Under the pieces are notes generated by a model, which saw only the letters and a list, made by a program, of their open reading frames with translations, did not search any database and was not told where the DNA came from. Positions 54,859 to 63,868 of a DNA stretch of 64,000 nucleotides are shown here, piece by piece (the first letter of the stretch is position 1; each line of letters starts with the position of its first letter). The translations under genes and the position numbers were made by a program. Source of the DNA: Mixta tenebrionis (GTDB lineage: Bacteria; Pseudomonadota; Gammaproteobacteria; Enterobacterales; Enterobacteriaceae); contig NZ_VHQI01000005.1 in the NCBI RefSeq assembly GCF_006517625.1, forward strand, positions 186,341 to 250,340, in the 5' to 3' direction.

Positions 54859-56372
54859 TATGCGGCCTCCTCGTTGTACTGCAGGCGGAACTGATTAAGC
54901 ACAGCAAACACGCGCAGCTGGTTGACATAATCTGGCGGGAACAGCACATCCAGACGGTTCGGATCGTTCGCGTTGCGCTCAACGATCAGGTATTTCTGGA
55001 ACAGGTCAAAGTTCTCGACAATCCCCTCACGTTCAAGCTGACGGTAGGTTGAGCCCAGCTCACCGCGAATAACCGCAGGCGTGACAATCGCCTGGCCGGG
55101 GCCAAAACGCGTTCCATCATTGGCAAGTTTATGACGACCGTATTTGCTGGTGATCACCGATTTTAGTCGGCGCAGCACATAGGCGCTGGTATGCAATGTT
55201 TCGCTGTCGAGGTAACTGTTGTCTACCACGCCATACGCATTGGTCTTATAGGTGGTGATGTCACGCTGGATGCGCAGCACGCCGGATTCCGTATAAGCGG
55301 TCGCAATGCCATGTGTCAGCAGTGACTGCTGCTCAGTGATGGTAAAGCGTTTGCCGGTCGGCGCAGGCAGAGCACCAGTGAGCTCTCCAGTCTGTGTCGG
55401 ACGGGCAGGGTCGATGCGCAGGAATACCGCTGCGCGCGCCAGGCGGTAACCCACCAGCTCATCCACAGACGTTTGCACCTCTGTTTCGTACCCGGCAATA
55501 GTGATGTGCTGATAATTGAACGTATCGCCATAGGCCACCAGGTCAGACAGTGAGCCCGTTTTAGCGGTATACACATGACCATACAGCTGGCGGATATAGC
55601 TCCAGCGCCCGGAGCTGTCGTTCATTTCAACAGCCATCATCTGAAGCGAACTGGGGTCATTGAACGGCAGCCCGATATAGTCGAACGGCTCATCGCCCAT
55701 AGCAGCGATCGTCGCCGACAAATCCGCATCGCCTGCGCCGCCACTCATTTTGCCGATCTGGATGCTCAGACCGACAGGGATCTCTTCACCGCTGGCGGTA
55801 CCGTAGTAATTCAGGGTTAATGGGATCGTGTTGCCCACCGCCCCGCTGTTCACAGCAGAGAGGATAACTGTGCCCTGAGATTCCCCGGCAGAAGTCGTCT
55901 GATATTCCGCGCTGACAGGCAAATCGGGGTTATTATTGATAATACTCAGCATGGCCTGTGAAACCTGATCGCCAGTGTCCCCCGTTGCCACTGTTACCTG
56001 TACCTTACGGGTGCCAACGTAGAGGTTCACGGTACCCGCATCGGTCGCTGTACCGGTGATGGTAATGGTGCCCGTAGCCGCTTCACCATTATCAGGAACG
56101 GCAATTACCCAGAGTTCACCAAACGGATCCACCTGGCGGTATGCCTCCACCATGCGAGCCAGCTGGCTGCCACGGCCCGCCATTTTTTTAGCTAAATCCT
56201 TCGATGGCATAATCACCAACTGATTCAGCGGCATATCCGATTCAGGTAGCGCCATCCCAATTAGCAGAGAAGGGGCACTGTCCTGTGCGGTGTTTGCAGC
56301 GCTGTTATCCATTTCAGCATAAAATAGCGGCACCCGGTTATCAGCCGGGATGGTGTTAAAGCTTACGGTCAT
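54858..56372 (-). CDS. Phage tail sheath protein (Mu gpL-like)
   Basis: 504-residue contractile sheath subunit. It starts MTVSFNTIPADNRVPLFYAEMDNS, a family N-terminus; GGGG-type Shine-Dalgarno (AAGGGGATAAAA) precedes. An inserted Ig-like region (about 105-200, GTITITGTATDAGT) is typical of Mu-like sheaths. The core has FDYIGLPFNDPS and the C-terminus LNQFRLQYNEEAA. The frame is open 10 codons upstream inside DUF2635. Its presence shows the phage is a myovirus. Confidence 0.94.
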   Translation of the reverse strand: MTVSFNTIPADNRVPLFYAEMDNSAANTAQDSAPSLLIGMALPESDMPLNQLVIMPSKDLAKKMAGRGSQLARMVEAYRQVDPFGELWVIAVPDNGEAATGTITITGTATDAGTVNLYVGTRKVQVTVATGDTGDQVSQAMLSIINNNPDLPVSAEYQTTSAGESQGTVILSAVNSGAVGNTIPLTLNYYGTASGEEIPVGLSIQIGKMSGGAGDADLSATIAAMGDEPFDYIGLPFNDPSSLQMMAVEMNDSSGRWSYIRQLYGHVYTAKTGSLSDLVAYGDTFNYQHITIAGYETEVQTSVDELVGYRLARAAVFLRIDPARPTQTGELTGALPAPTGKRFTITEQQSLLTHGIATAYTESGVLRIQRDITTYKTNAYGVVDNSYLDSETLHTSAYVLRRLKSVITSKYGRHKLANDGTRFGPGQAIVTPAVIRGELGSTYRQLEREGIVENFDLFQKYLIVERNANDPNRLDVLFPPDYVNQLRVFAVLNQFRLQYNEEAA

Positions 56373-56526
56373 TTTTATCCCCTTTACGCGAGATTTTCTC
56401 AATATCGCCAGCAGCTTCGCGGCGATACCAGTAGGCGTTTACTTCCACATTTCGCCCAGATTCAGGCAAAAGATCGCCGCGGGTCGGATCCGGAACGGAT
56501 CGCCCCCTTTTGGGTTTCACAAACAT
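56356..56526 (-). CDS. DUF2635 protein (Mu gp38-like)
   Basis: 56-residue basic protein. It begins MFVKPKRGRSVPDPTRGDLL, followed by PESGRNVEVNAYWYRREAAGDIEK, the DUF2635 pattern (KVxDP...LPxxG...YWxRRxxxGDV). It overlaps the sheath start by 17 bp. Its place directly upstream of the sheath equals Mu gene 38. Function is unknown. Confidence 0.88.
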   Translation of the reverse strand: MFVKPKRGRSVPDPTRGDLLPESGRNVEVNAYWYRREAAGDIEKISRKGDKNDRKL

Positions 56527-56546
56527 TATTTTTTCCAGGTAGAGGG

Positions 56547-57104
56547 TTACGGGAAGGTGATTTCGGTGTGGTGCTCAATATTACCGTCTGGCCCGCCGCC
56601 GGGGTCGATATAGTCCACATCGATACTGAGTGTCTTCAGCTCTTCCAGCGCGTCGAGATCATCCTGCTGGCGGGAGTCAGCCTCGTCGATCTCATATTTC
56701 ACCGTGAAGTCGAACTGGTAATAAAGTTCATAGCGGTTCAGCTCCAGCAACATACCACCAGCGTACTGAATTTCATGGGCGCCAGGATCCGGGCACCATC
56801 CCAGAAGCGCTTTCCAGATTTCATGACGCACATCATGCACCGCGTCATAGGATGCCCACTGGCCTTTTTCGTCACGCTCATTATTGAGAACGACGATCAC
56901 AGAAAATCCCTCTGTCAAATCCTGCCAGTAGTCAGTCTGGGAGCGTTGTTCCCCGGTTACATCCTCCGCCGGTACCACATAAGCGGCGGGAAGCTTCAGT
57001 TTTCCGGCATCCGGGATCGCCTTAAACTGTGCGGCGCCACCCACGCGATTTTCAAAACGCAGGCATCGGGCCCGCAGTGCGGCCACAATCGGCGTCAGTT
57101 TCAT
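56547..57104 (-). CDS. Tail terminator/completion protein (Mu gp37-like)
   Basis: 185 residues, starts MKLTPIVAALRARCLRFENRVGGAA. The family pattern LPAAYVVPAEDVTGEQ and FSVIVVLNNERDEKGQ followed by HDVRHEIWKALLGW is seen in phage tail terminators. It sits at the head-tail module border, overlapping the gp10-like gene by 4 bp. Confidence 0.82.
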   Translation of the reverse strand: MKLTPIVAALRARCLRFENRVGGAAQFKAIPDAGKLKLPAAYVVPAEDVTGEQRSQTDYWQDLTEGFSVIVVLNNERDEKGQWASYDAVHDVRHEIWKALLGWCPDPGAHEIQYAGGMLLELNRYELYYQFDFTVKYEIDEADSRQQDDLDALEELKTLSIDVDYIDPGGGPDGNIEHHTEITFP

Positions 57105-57613
57105 TTCTTTTTCCTTCTCTGAGGACGCAGGGACTTGCGCAACTCACGCGACAGCACATATCGGGTCCAGCTGCGGCGACGCTCCAGCACCTCTGCCATA
57201 TAGTTATTACGTGGAGCAATTTTCCACCCACTGCCACCAGACGCACCGCGATGATGGCCTTTTTTACGTTTAGCGCCGCGGCGCACACCGTAAAACAGAA
57301 ACGCCGGATAAAAGGCCCCGGAAATATGGCGATTCCCCTCGCCGTTCTTCTGGTTGGGAGCAATCTTCACCATCAAACCCGGGCGTCGTTTGGATGCGCG
57401 AGGAACGTAATAACCTATTGAGCGGGCCAGTTTCCCTGTACGGTATGCCGGGTTTTCGCCTGGCGCAGAGCGTCCCCGACGCATGACCAGACGGCGGGCA
57501 TCCCGCATATGCACCTGACCAATGGTGACAAACGCCCGGCGCATGCGGGCGCGATTGAAAACCAGCTCTTTCGGTTGTTCAAAATCAACGTGTAAAAATG
57601 CTTTGTTCTGCAT
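57101..57613 (-). CDS. HK97 gp10-like head-tail protein
   Basis: 170-residue very basic protein (ends SLRPQRRKKK). The pattern TGKLARSIGYYVPRASKRRPG and PAFLFYGVRRG fits HK97 gp10-like head-tail connectors. The start was set at ATG 57611-57613 (MQNKAFLHVDF) because GAGGGG lies 8 bp upstream; a GTG 11 codons earlier is possible. Confidence 0.75.
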   Translation of the reverse strand: MQNKAFLHVDFEQPKELVFNRARMRRAFVTIGQVHMRDARRLVMRRGRSAPGENPAYRTGKLARSIGYYVPRASKRRPGLMVKIAPNQKNGEGNRHISGAFYPAFLFYGVRRGAKRKKGHHRGASGGSGWKIAPRNNYMAEVLERRRSWTRYVLSRELRKSLRPQRRKKK

Positions 57614-57989
57614 AGCTGGCCCCTCGATCCGTACCAAGCTCCTCACATTCCAGCAGCAGATAGCGCCGTCTGCTGTTCAGATCGCGCACGCGGCGAATGC
57701 GATAAACTTGCCCTTCGCAGAACACCTCATGATCGGCGGTTATCTTCGCTCGCCAGCGGATCGTGAAATAATGCGTTACGGTATTTTCCGTCTGTACAGA
57801 GCCCTGATAAGCCGCTGCGCCGGGCTGGGCTAACTTCGCCCAGGTTCGGATCTCATCCGGGTACGTGGGAGATACGCCAAAATCATCATTCGGCTCATCC
57901 ACCCGCAGGCGAATCGCTATCCGCTTATCCAGCTCGCCCGGGTCAGGCAAAAGGTAGGTGGCGCTGGTCTGCGCCTGTCGCAGTTTCAT
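57585..57989 (-). CDS. Phage head closure protein
   Basis: 134-residue SPP1 gp16/HK97 gp9-like head completion protein. GELDKRIAIRLRVDEPNDDFG and YRIRRVRDLNSRRRYLLLECEE are the typical beta-barrel pattern. It overlaps both neighbours (29 bp with the gp10-like gene, 4 bp with the connector). Confidence 0.85.
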   Translation of the reverse strand: MKLRQAQTSATYLLPDPGELDKRIAIRLRVDEPNDDFGVSPTYPDEIRTWAKLAQPGAAAYQGSVQTENTVTHYFTIRWRAKITADHEVFCEGQVYRIRRVRDLNSRRRYLLLECEELGTDRGASYAEQSIFTR

Positions 57990-58309
57990 AGCGGGATATA
58001 CCTGTAAGGCCCAACCAGCCAGTTAAAGCTCATCGGCAATTCAAGCTTTTCAACCTCAGTGACCGTTGAGCGGTTCTCGTAGAAGTGCGTGACCAGCAAC
58101 AGTAGCGCCAGCTTGATTTCATCCGGCATCACCAGGCCATCGGGATCGTCTTCTGGCAAATCGGCTGCCGTTGCATAAAGCCTGCGGTTGAGGAAGTTCT
58201 CCGTCCGGCTCTGCACCGCCTGCCCCATCAGTTCCAGCAGACTGTCTTCATCGGTGAAATCTTCGTCCAGCCTGAGCTGGGCTTTGATTTCCTCCATTTT
58301 GAGCAGCAT
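57986..58309 (-). CDS. Head-tail connector protein (gp6-like)
   Basis: 107-residue all-helical connector (HK97 gp6 family): MLLKMEEIKAQLRLDEDFTDED, then LLELMGQAVQSRTENFLNR and ALLLLVTHFYENR. The start was chosen at the ATG with AGGAGG 4 bp upstream. It begins right after a double hairpin that follows the capsid gene. Confidence 0.88.
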   Translation of the reverse strand: MLLKMEEIKAQLRLDEDFTDEDSLLELMGQAVQSRTENFLNRRLYATAADLPEDDPDGLVMPDEIKLALLLLVTHFYENRSTVTEVEKLELPMSFNWLVGPYRYIPL

Positions 58310-58319
58310 AAATCCTCCT

Positions 58320-58360
58320 GTGCCCGCCGGAAGCGGGCACAAAAAAACCGCGTTAAGCGG
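58320..58360 (-). terminator. Terminator pair between capsid and connector genes
   Basis: On the minus strand CCGC-TTAAC-GCGG (58348-58360) is followed by seven T (58341-58347), then a second hairpin with GTGCCCGC pairing with GCGGGCAC (58320-58340). Transcription runs from the capsid into the connector, so this is probably a partial terminator or RNA-processing element that lowers downstream expression relative to the capsid. Confidence 0.65.
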
Positions 58361-58384
58361 CATGCGATATTCCGTCAGGAGTTA

Positions 58385-59614
58385 TCAGCTGCTGGTGCTG
58401 CCTTTGCCCACCAGCGCTTTAATGGCAGAAGTGTCTTCCAGAATGCAGTCGAAGCGATGGAACGCCAGGAAGCCGGTCTGGTCGAATTCAGCGTAACGCT
58501 CCACCAGGCGCTTCAGGATCATGTAGCGCACGCGACGGATAATGAAGCGGTCAAAGTCACCGCAGAACATGAACTTTTTACCCGCCCCGATATCATCAAT
58601 CTCCTGATCGATAACATACGGCACATTCAGCACCGAGGCCGGAGCCACGCCAACGATATCCGGCAGCCACAGCGGGCGGCCCTGACCATCTTCCATTTCG
58701 CTGATAAGTTTCAGGGTGCTGTCATTGAAAGCAAGGCGGAACTTCGGCCCGCGGCGATAAGCCGGGTCGATACTGTGTTTGAGCGCCAGAATTTCCTGCC
58801 ATTTCACCGCCGTTGCAGCGGCTGTCTGGGTGGTGCCGGTCACAGATACCGCCAGGCCTTTCGGCTGCTTTGGCGTACCAGCGCCAGTTCCCTGAATCAG
58901 ATAGCGGGCTTCACCGCGCCCAATACGTTCCGCGATACGGCGGGCAAGATAGGCTTCCATGTCGATCGCGCTGTCCTGCAGCAGTTCGTTAGATACGCGA
59001 ATGATTTTAGAGGTCATTTTCAGCGCACCCAGGCTGTCCATGCCAAATTCGGTATCTTCTTCACCGGCTTCTTCGTTCTCGCCCAGCAGCACACCCACCT
59101 CAGCAGTACCATCGGCGGTAGCCCACTCCATGGTGCGGCCATCAGAGGTTGTCAGGATCTGCGCCACGCTGGCGATACCACCGTAAGCCTTCATCTGCTC
59201 GACGACTTTCGCAAGGAAAGTGTCCGGCACGGTATAGCCGCCCTTTTCATCCGGTGCGACACCCTGGGCACGCAGTTCACGCAAGGCCTTACGCTCTTCA
59301 GCGGTCAGCTCACTGGCGCCGTGGCGCATCCATTTATCAAAAATCTGTCCGCGCTGCTCATCCGGCTTTTTACCGTTATCCTTATCCAGATTGTCGCGCT
59401 GTTCATCGCTTTTATCATCGATGTATTTCTGATCCATATCGCGCAACTCTTCTTCGCGGGCAATACGCTCATCCAGCCCTTCCAGCTCGGATTTAGCCTT
59501 ATTCCACTCAGTGCGCTGCTCATCAGTCCAGGCGTTATCCCCGATCTTTTCGTTCAGCGCGCGCATTTCGGTCGCGATGGTGTTGCGCTTTTGTTTCATT
59601 TCATGAAGCTTCAT
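58385..59614 (-). CDS. Phage major capsid protein, HK97 family
   Basis: 409-residue precursor. The N-terminal 100 residues form a charged coiled coil (delta/scaffold domain) probably removed by the protease. The HK97 fold follows: GGYTVPDTFLAKVVEQMK, then MDSLGALKMTSKIIRVSNELLQDSAIDMEAYLARRI and GNGSGAGTPKQP-like GTGAGTPKQPKGL. The start at ATG 59612-59614 has AGGA 7 bp upstream. It follows the protease gene directly. Confidence 0.94.
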   Translation of the reverse strand: MKLHEMKQKRNTIATEMRALNEKIGDNAWTDEQRTEWNKAKSELEGLDERIAREEELRDMDQKYIDDKSDEQRDNLDKDNGKKPDEQRGQIFDKWMRHGASELTAEERKALRELRAQGVAPDEKGGYTVPDTFLAKVVEQMKAYGGIASVAQILTTSDGRTMEWATADGTAEVGVLLGENEEAGEEDTEFGMDSLGALKMTSKIIRVSNELLQDSAIDMEAYLARRIAERIGRGEARYLIQGTGAGTPKQPKGLAVSVTGTTQTAAATAVKWQEILALKHSIDPAYRRGPKFRLAFNDSTLKLISEMEDGQGRPLWLPDIVGVAPASVLNVPYVIDQEIDDIGAGKKFMFCGDFDRFIIRRVRYMILKRLVERYAEFDQTGFLAFHRFDCILEDTSAIKALVGKGSTSS

Positions 59615-59624
59615 GGATGTTTCC

Positions 59625-60227
59625 TTATGCATTAAGAAGTGTCAGGACGCGCTCGCGCGCCATTCGTTGGTTAATGGCAAGCTTCAGCGCGCCGCTGTCG
59701 CGTGCTTCCTGCCAGGCTTTCAGGGAGCGAACCCCGGAATCAGCTTCCTGGTACGCCGGATACGTTACGGGGCTGACATCAAAGAGACGCGAGAAGCGCG
59801 AAATTTCACGAATAACCACGCCCTCTTCATCCTCATACCAGCGCTCGCCGTCCCGGGCGACCCGGAAGGCGAAACTGGACTGGTTGATGTCGCCGCGAAG
59901 CATCGGTGCCAGCACCAGATCGCGGATGGTCTGGGTGTCAGGTGCTTCAATGTCATAACGTAAACCACGCTCATCGGTCGAAACCGTCAGCGTGCCGGAC
60001 GCGCTGCGCCCCAGAATAAAGTTAGGATCATGGTTGAACAGGCCGCGCACATCGTCGCCCAGCACATCATCAAACGCGCCTGGCTTAATAATCTCGCGGA
60101 ACCCCCATAGCGGTTCAGAGCGCGAATTGAACACCGAGCCATAACCGATAATGCGCGTCGGCTGCTGATCGTGCTGCTCGGCCCTGACCTCGCCGCTGTA
60201 GCAGCGTGTTTCCCGATCGTCACTCAT
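59625..60227 (-). CDS. HK97 family prohead protease
   Basis: 200-residue serine protease maturing the prohead. The pattern IIGYGSVFNSRSEP near the start, the catalytic His in LFNHDPNFILGRSASGTL and the catalytic Ser in INQSSFAFRV are intact. Overlaps portal by 8 bp; 10 bp gap to the capsid start. Standard portal-protease-capsid order. Confidence 0.93.
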   Translation of the reverse strand: MSDDRETRCYSGEVRAEQHDQQPTRIIGYGSVFNSRSEPLWGFREIIKPGAFDDVLGDDVRGLFNHDPNFILGRSASGTLTVSTDERGLRYDIEAPDTQTIRDLVLAPMLRGDINQSSFAFRVARDGERWYEDEEGVVIREISRFSRLFDVSPVTYPAYQEADSGVRSLKAWQEARDSGALKLAINQRMARERVLTLLNA

Positions 60228-61446
60228 CGGAATTGCCCTCCGTTTTATCGTCGTCTTTAAAATCTTTTGCCGGATCGGCAGCGTTGACGCTCACCAGCAT
60301 CTCGTCGAGCCCCTCTTTGGGATTCATATCCTCAAAGGCACGGGCCTCATTGCGGCTCATCCAGCCATCTGTGATGGCAAAATGGTAGAACTGAGCACGC
60401 TCTTTCGGCGTACCGCGCAGCAGGCCCGTCAGGTTAAAGCGGACGTAATACCCGGCCTCCCGCTCGGCACGGGTGAACAGGCGACGGTTTATCTCCTGCT
60501 CCCAGTTCGTCACCCAGGGCATCATCGTGTAGCGCACAAACTGAATGGCCTGCTCGGAGATATTGGAGAATGTCGCTTTTTCCAGGTCGTTGATCATGTG
60601 TGCCGGTACGTTGAAAATTCCGGCAATCATTGAGCGGTTCAGCTTCATCATGTCGATGAGCTGTGCATCAACGGGGGAGACAGTCAGCGCTTTATAGTCA
60701 AGCTCTGCCGGCAGCAGCATGGTTCTGTTTTCCTGGCTTCGCAGCATGGCAGAAGCTTTCTGCCACATCTTTTTGAGACGATCCCAGGAGTTGTCGTTAA
60801 GTTCCCCTTTTACCGACACAATCCCCGCCGGACGGGCATTTCCGCTAAAAAAGCTCTCGGTATATTTCTGCCCGCTCATCCCCATACCGATCGTTTCAGC
60901 GTGCTGGAGAATCGGACTCAGCCCCATCTTCTGGTTATTCCCCAGCGCCCGGATGTGGATCATGTCGTCAGGGCTGATAGCAAAAGAGCCCTCTTCGTTG
61001 TACATGCCGTAGGTGTAGCGCCCGCCGGTATTCAGCAGCGTCGTTTCCCATGGCATGCAGGCTTCAAGCTGGATAACTTCCCCCCGGCGATTGCGCTTAA
61101 CGTGGGTATAGCCATTCCCCCAGCCGAGAATGTGGCGCTGCTTCAGTTCGCGCCATTTGTAGCTGGTTTGCCAGTCGTTCGGCTCATCATGAACCAGATA
61201 AAAAACGGGGTGATCCCGTGCCGGCTCCACAAACTTCCCGGTTCGCCGCATAACGTGTAGCGGCATCTGGGCAACGTTGGAGGAAATGACGTAAATACAG
61301 GCATACACCGCCGCCAGCTTCATCGCCGTTTTGGGGTTAACGATCACGTCACCGTTAAAAATCCCGTCGTTTTCGGCCGCTTCAGCAGTCAATGGAACCG
61401 CAGGATTTTCAAGCGAGTTGCTTCTGAACATGGCATTAATCAGCAT
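60220..61446 (-). CDS. Phage portal protein, HK97 family
   Basis: 408-residue portal ring subunit. The start MLINAMFRSNSLENP was chosen because AAGGGG precedes it; the frame is open 68 codons upstream across the small membrane protein. Family features: KTAMKLAAVYACIYVISSNVAQMPLH, WGNGYTHVKRNRRGEV and NVPAHMINDLEKATFSNISEQ. C-terminus acidic. Confidence 0.94.
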   Translation of the reverse strand: MLINAMFRSNSLENPAVPLTAEAAENDGIFNGDVIVNPKTAMKLAAVYACIYVISSNVAQMPLHVMRRTGKFVEPARDHPVFYLVHDEPNDWQTSYKWRELKQRHILGWGNGYTHVKRNRRGEVIQLEACMPWETTLLNTGGRYTYGMYNEEGSFAISPDDMIHIRALGNNQKMGLSPILQHAETIGMGMSGQKYTESFFSGNARPAGIVSVKGELNDNSWDRLKKMWQKASAMLRSQENRTMLLPAELDYKALTVSPVDAQLIDMMKLNRSMIAGIFNVPAHMINDLEKATFSNISEQAIQFVRYTMMPWVTNWEQEINRRLFTRAEREAGYYVRFNLTGLLRGTPKERAQFYHFAITDGWMSRNEARAFEDMNPKEGLDEMLVSVNAADPAKDFKDDDKTEGNSDE

Positions 61447-61595
61447 TTTGATCCCCTTGCCGCCAGCAGTGCCCATAACAGAAGCCCGGCACCACCAGCC
61501 ATAAGCGCTGCCGCTGCGCCGTATTTGAGGTAAATACCGCCCACCAGCGCGCCAAAGCCAGACAGCCCGGCGACATCGATAATTAGTGATTTCAC
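61440..61595 (-). CDS. Small phage membrane protein between terL and portal
   Basis: 51-residue protein with GTG start, beginning VKSLIIDVAGLSGFGALV and ending LLAARGSKC. Two hydrophobic stretches (about 7-22 and 28-46). It overlaps terL by 4 bp (GTGA) and the portal start by 7 bp, so the three genes are translationally coupled. Small hydrophobic genes occupy this slot in other HK97-type heads; function is not known. Confidence 0.75.
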   Translation of the reverse strand: MKSLIIDVAGLSGFGALVGGIYLKYGAAAALMAGGAGLLLWALLAARGSKC

Positions 61596-63322
61596 AGGAA
61601 TAAAACGTCCTCGTCTGGATCGAGATTGGAGAGAAAATCTTTTGGCTCATTCAGCATTGCGCGGCCAACACCCATCATCATGCTCACCGCACCATCAATC
61701 TTGTTGCCGCCACCCTCTTTCACCGGACGAACGACATCATCGCTGCCCGGAAGATACTTCCCGACCACGTTAGAAACACACCAGTTCATCAGCGGATTAC
61801 CGTCATGATGAAAACGGCCGGCAGCGATTGCCGCTTCGATTTCACGCATTGGATCGCTCATGTTGGTGTAGTTCTGGGTAATGGTTATGGGCTCCAGGCC
61901 TTCATCCAGCAGCATATGGGAAATGCTGGTCGCCCCGTAGGGGTCAATCGGGCATGTCGCTATCTTCACCGACTCGCGCAGTTGGAGGATGGACTCAAAA
62001 ATAATTCGGTAATCCACCTCTGCGCCGTCGGTGGGCACCAGAACCCCTTGATTGACGAATGACTGATAACGCTCTGCCGTTGTTTTCAACGCCGGATCGG
62101 TGGAATACACCGTATCCTCTGGCACCCAGAACATCGGGCCAACACAGTAAAAATGGCTAAGTCCGTTGATTTCTCGCCTGAAGATCGGCGCAACGGCGTT
62201 GAGGTCCAGCTTCGACGCCAGGTCAATACCCAGGTAGCACTCCTCCCCGGCAAAATCTGACAGCTTCAGCGTTTTATCTGCTGCTGCCATCCACTTCTGC
62301 AGGTTGTAGAAGGCGGCTTTCGAACTCACCCACTTGTTAAAGTGTTTGGTGAGGATCTTGTTGGTCTGGCTGGGGGTGGACATGGCCAGCAGCTGTTTAG
62401 CCCTGAGAAAGCCTTCCTTTATCGACACACCGTAGTTTGGGTTTGCCTTTATCAGCGCTTCGGGCTTTGTCCAGTCGTCGTCATCATCAAGGGTATAGAT
62501 GATGCCAAATATGGCCTCGTTTTCGCCTCCTTCCCTGATGCGCTCCAGTATTTCAACCACCTGAGCACGCTTTTCATAGCAGGGGGAAGAAATGTCATAT
62601 CCTGCGGTGGTAATGATGAGCGTCACAGGCTGCTCACGCGCGCCCATACCCGTTGTCATAGTGGTATAGAGCGCATCGGTATCATGCTCGTGATACTCAT
62701 CAATAATGGCGCAGGATGGTGAGTCACCGTCCCCCGGGTCACCGATGATTGGCGCAAAAACGGAACCATCCGGGCGGGTCATCCGTTTAGCCCAGGGCTT
62801 AATGCTGAATTTCTGACGCAAAGACGGCAGCTTTTTCACCATCGCCAGCGCCGGCGCAAACACCTTCCACGCCTGCTTTTCTGTCGTGGCGCCACAGTAT
62901 ACTTCCGCGGCATATTCACCATCGGCGCAGAACATATAATTGCCGATCGCCGCCGCTATCGCGGATTTACCGTTTTTACGCGGCACCTCGATATAGATCT
63001 CAGTAAAGCGGCGAAACCCGGTGTCTTTGCGTACCCAGCCAAAAGGAACACCAAGGGAGAATTTTTGCCAGGGCTCAAACTCTATCCTGAGCTTACGCCG
63101 CGCCCACTCCCCGGAAGTGTGGGGCATCTTCTGAGAAAATCTTAAAAAACGTTCAGCCTTATTCTTATCGAAACGATAGGGCCAGTTTGGATCCTTCGCG
63201 CGTTCGAGATCATCCAGGTGACGCTGACAGGAAAGAATGGTTAACCGACATGCCAGAATCTTCCCGTTCACGACGTCCCGCGCATACTGGTTCGCCGCAT
63301 TGACGTTCGGATATGTAGCCAT
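61592..63322 (-). CDS. Terminase large subunit
   Basis: 576-residue packaging motor. ATPase: Walker A-like EVPRKNGKSAIAAA, Walker B CAIIDEYHEHD, coupling motif LIITTAGYD. Nuclease domain with Asp in YLGIDLASKLDLNAV and IATCPIDPYGA. The start is the ATG overlapping the terS stop (TGATGG); the TTG one codon before is not needed. Length fits the HK97/P27-associated TerL group. Confidence 0.96.
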   Translation of the reverse strand: MATYPNVNAANQYARDVVNGKILACRLTILSCQRHLDDLERAKDPNWPYRFDKNKAERFLRFSQKMPHTSGEWARRKLRIEFEPWQKFSLGVPFGWVRKDTGFRRFTEIYIEVPRKNGKSAIAAAIGNYMFCADGEYAAEVYCGATTEKQAWKVFAPALAMVKKLPSLRQKFSIKPWAKRMTRPDGSVFAPIIGDPGDGDSPSCAIIDEYHEHDTDALYTTMTTGMGAREQPVTLIITTAGYDISSPCYEKRAQVVEILERIREGGENEAIFGIIYTLDDDDDWTKPEALIKANPNYGVSIKEGFLRAKQLLAMSTPSQTNKILTKHFNKWVSSKAAFYNLQKWMAAADKTLKLSDFAGEECYLGIDLASKLDLNAVAPIFRREINGLSHFYCVGPMFWVPEDTVYSTDPALKTTAERYQSFVNQGVLVPTDGAEVDYRIIFESILQLRESVKIATCPIDPYGATSISHMLLDEGLEPITITQNYTNMSDPMREIEAAIAAGRFHHDGNPLMNWCVSNVVGKYLPGSDDVVRPVKEGGGNKIDGAVSMMMGVGRAMLNEPKDFLSNLDPDEDVLFL

Positions 63323-63759
63323 CAATCAAACTCATCGAATTCATTCCCTGCATCGTCCGGATCATTCTTACCGCTGGTCATACGTAGTCGACTCAGTGGG
63401 TCAAGTCCGAGAAGCGAACCCAGACGGGCAACCTGAGAAACAGAGTCATTTCTGACGTTGATAGCGGGGTGCTTCTTCTCCCCGCCCATCTCACTGGAGA
63501 CGGTCAGCCCCTCTTTTGCAATAACTTTTTCGGCTTCAATCATCAGATGAAACGCATTGCAGTACGCGAGAAGGATCGGCGCATCCTCGACCTCGAACAC
63601 ACCCCGCTCAATTAAAATTTTGCTCTGGGTTTTCCATAGCCGGATCGCCACATCCCCCATCAACTCCGGAGGAGGTGCAATTCTGGTCAGTTTGCTGGTT
63701 TGCCCAGTGGGTAAATTTCTTTTTCGACCGCCGCCGGAAGATCGTACGGATACACCCAT
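63322..63759 (-). CDS. Terminase small subunit, P27 family
   Basis: 145-residue DNA-recognition subunit. The pattern MGDVAIRLWKTQSKILIERGVFEVEDAPILLAYC is the P27 family signature; ARLGSLLGLDPLSRLRM near the end is also typical. Its stop overlaps terL. It should bind the cos or pac site, which probably lies nearby or beyond the window edge. The 109 bp between it and the HNH gene shows nothing else. Confidence 0.92.
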   Translation of the reverse strand: MGVSVRSSGGGRKRNLPTGQTSKLTRIAPPPELMGDVAIRLWKTQSKILIERGVFEVEDAPILLAYCNAFHLMIEAEKVIAKEGLTVSSEMGGEKKHPAINVRNDSVSQVARLGSLLGLDPLSRLRMTSGKNDPDDAGNEFDEFD

Positions 63760-63868
63760 AAATACCTCCTGATCAATAGGCGTCGCCTTCCGGAAAAAAG
63801 TTTCTTATTTTGGGCGCGTAAAAATATGACGAGGCGGGCAGTCCGGGAAGGCAAAGGCGGTAGAGATT

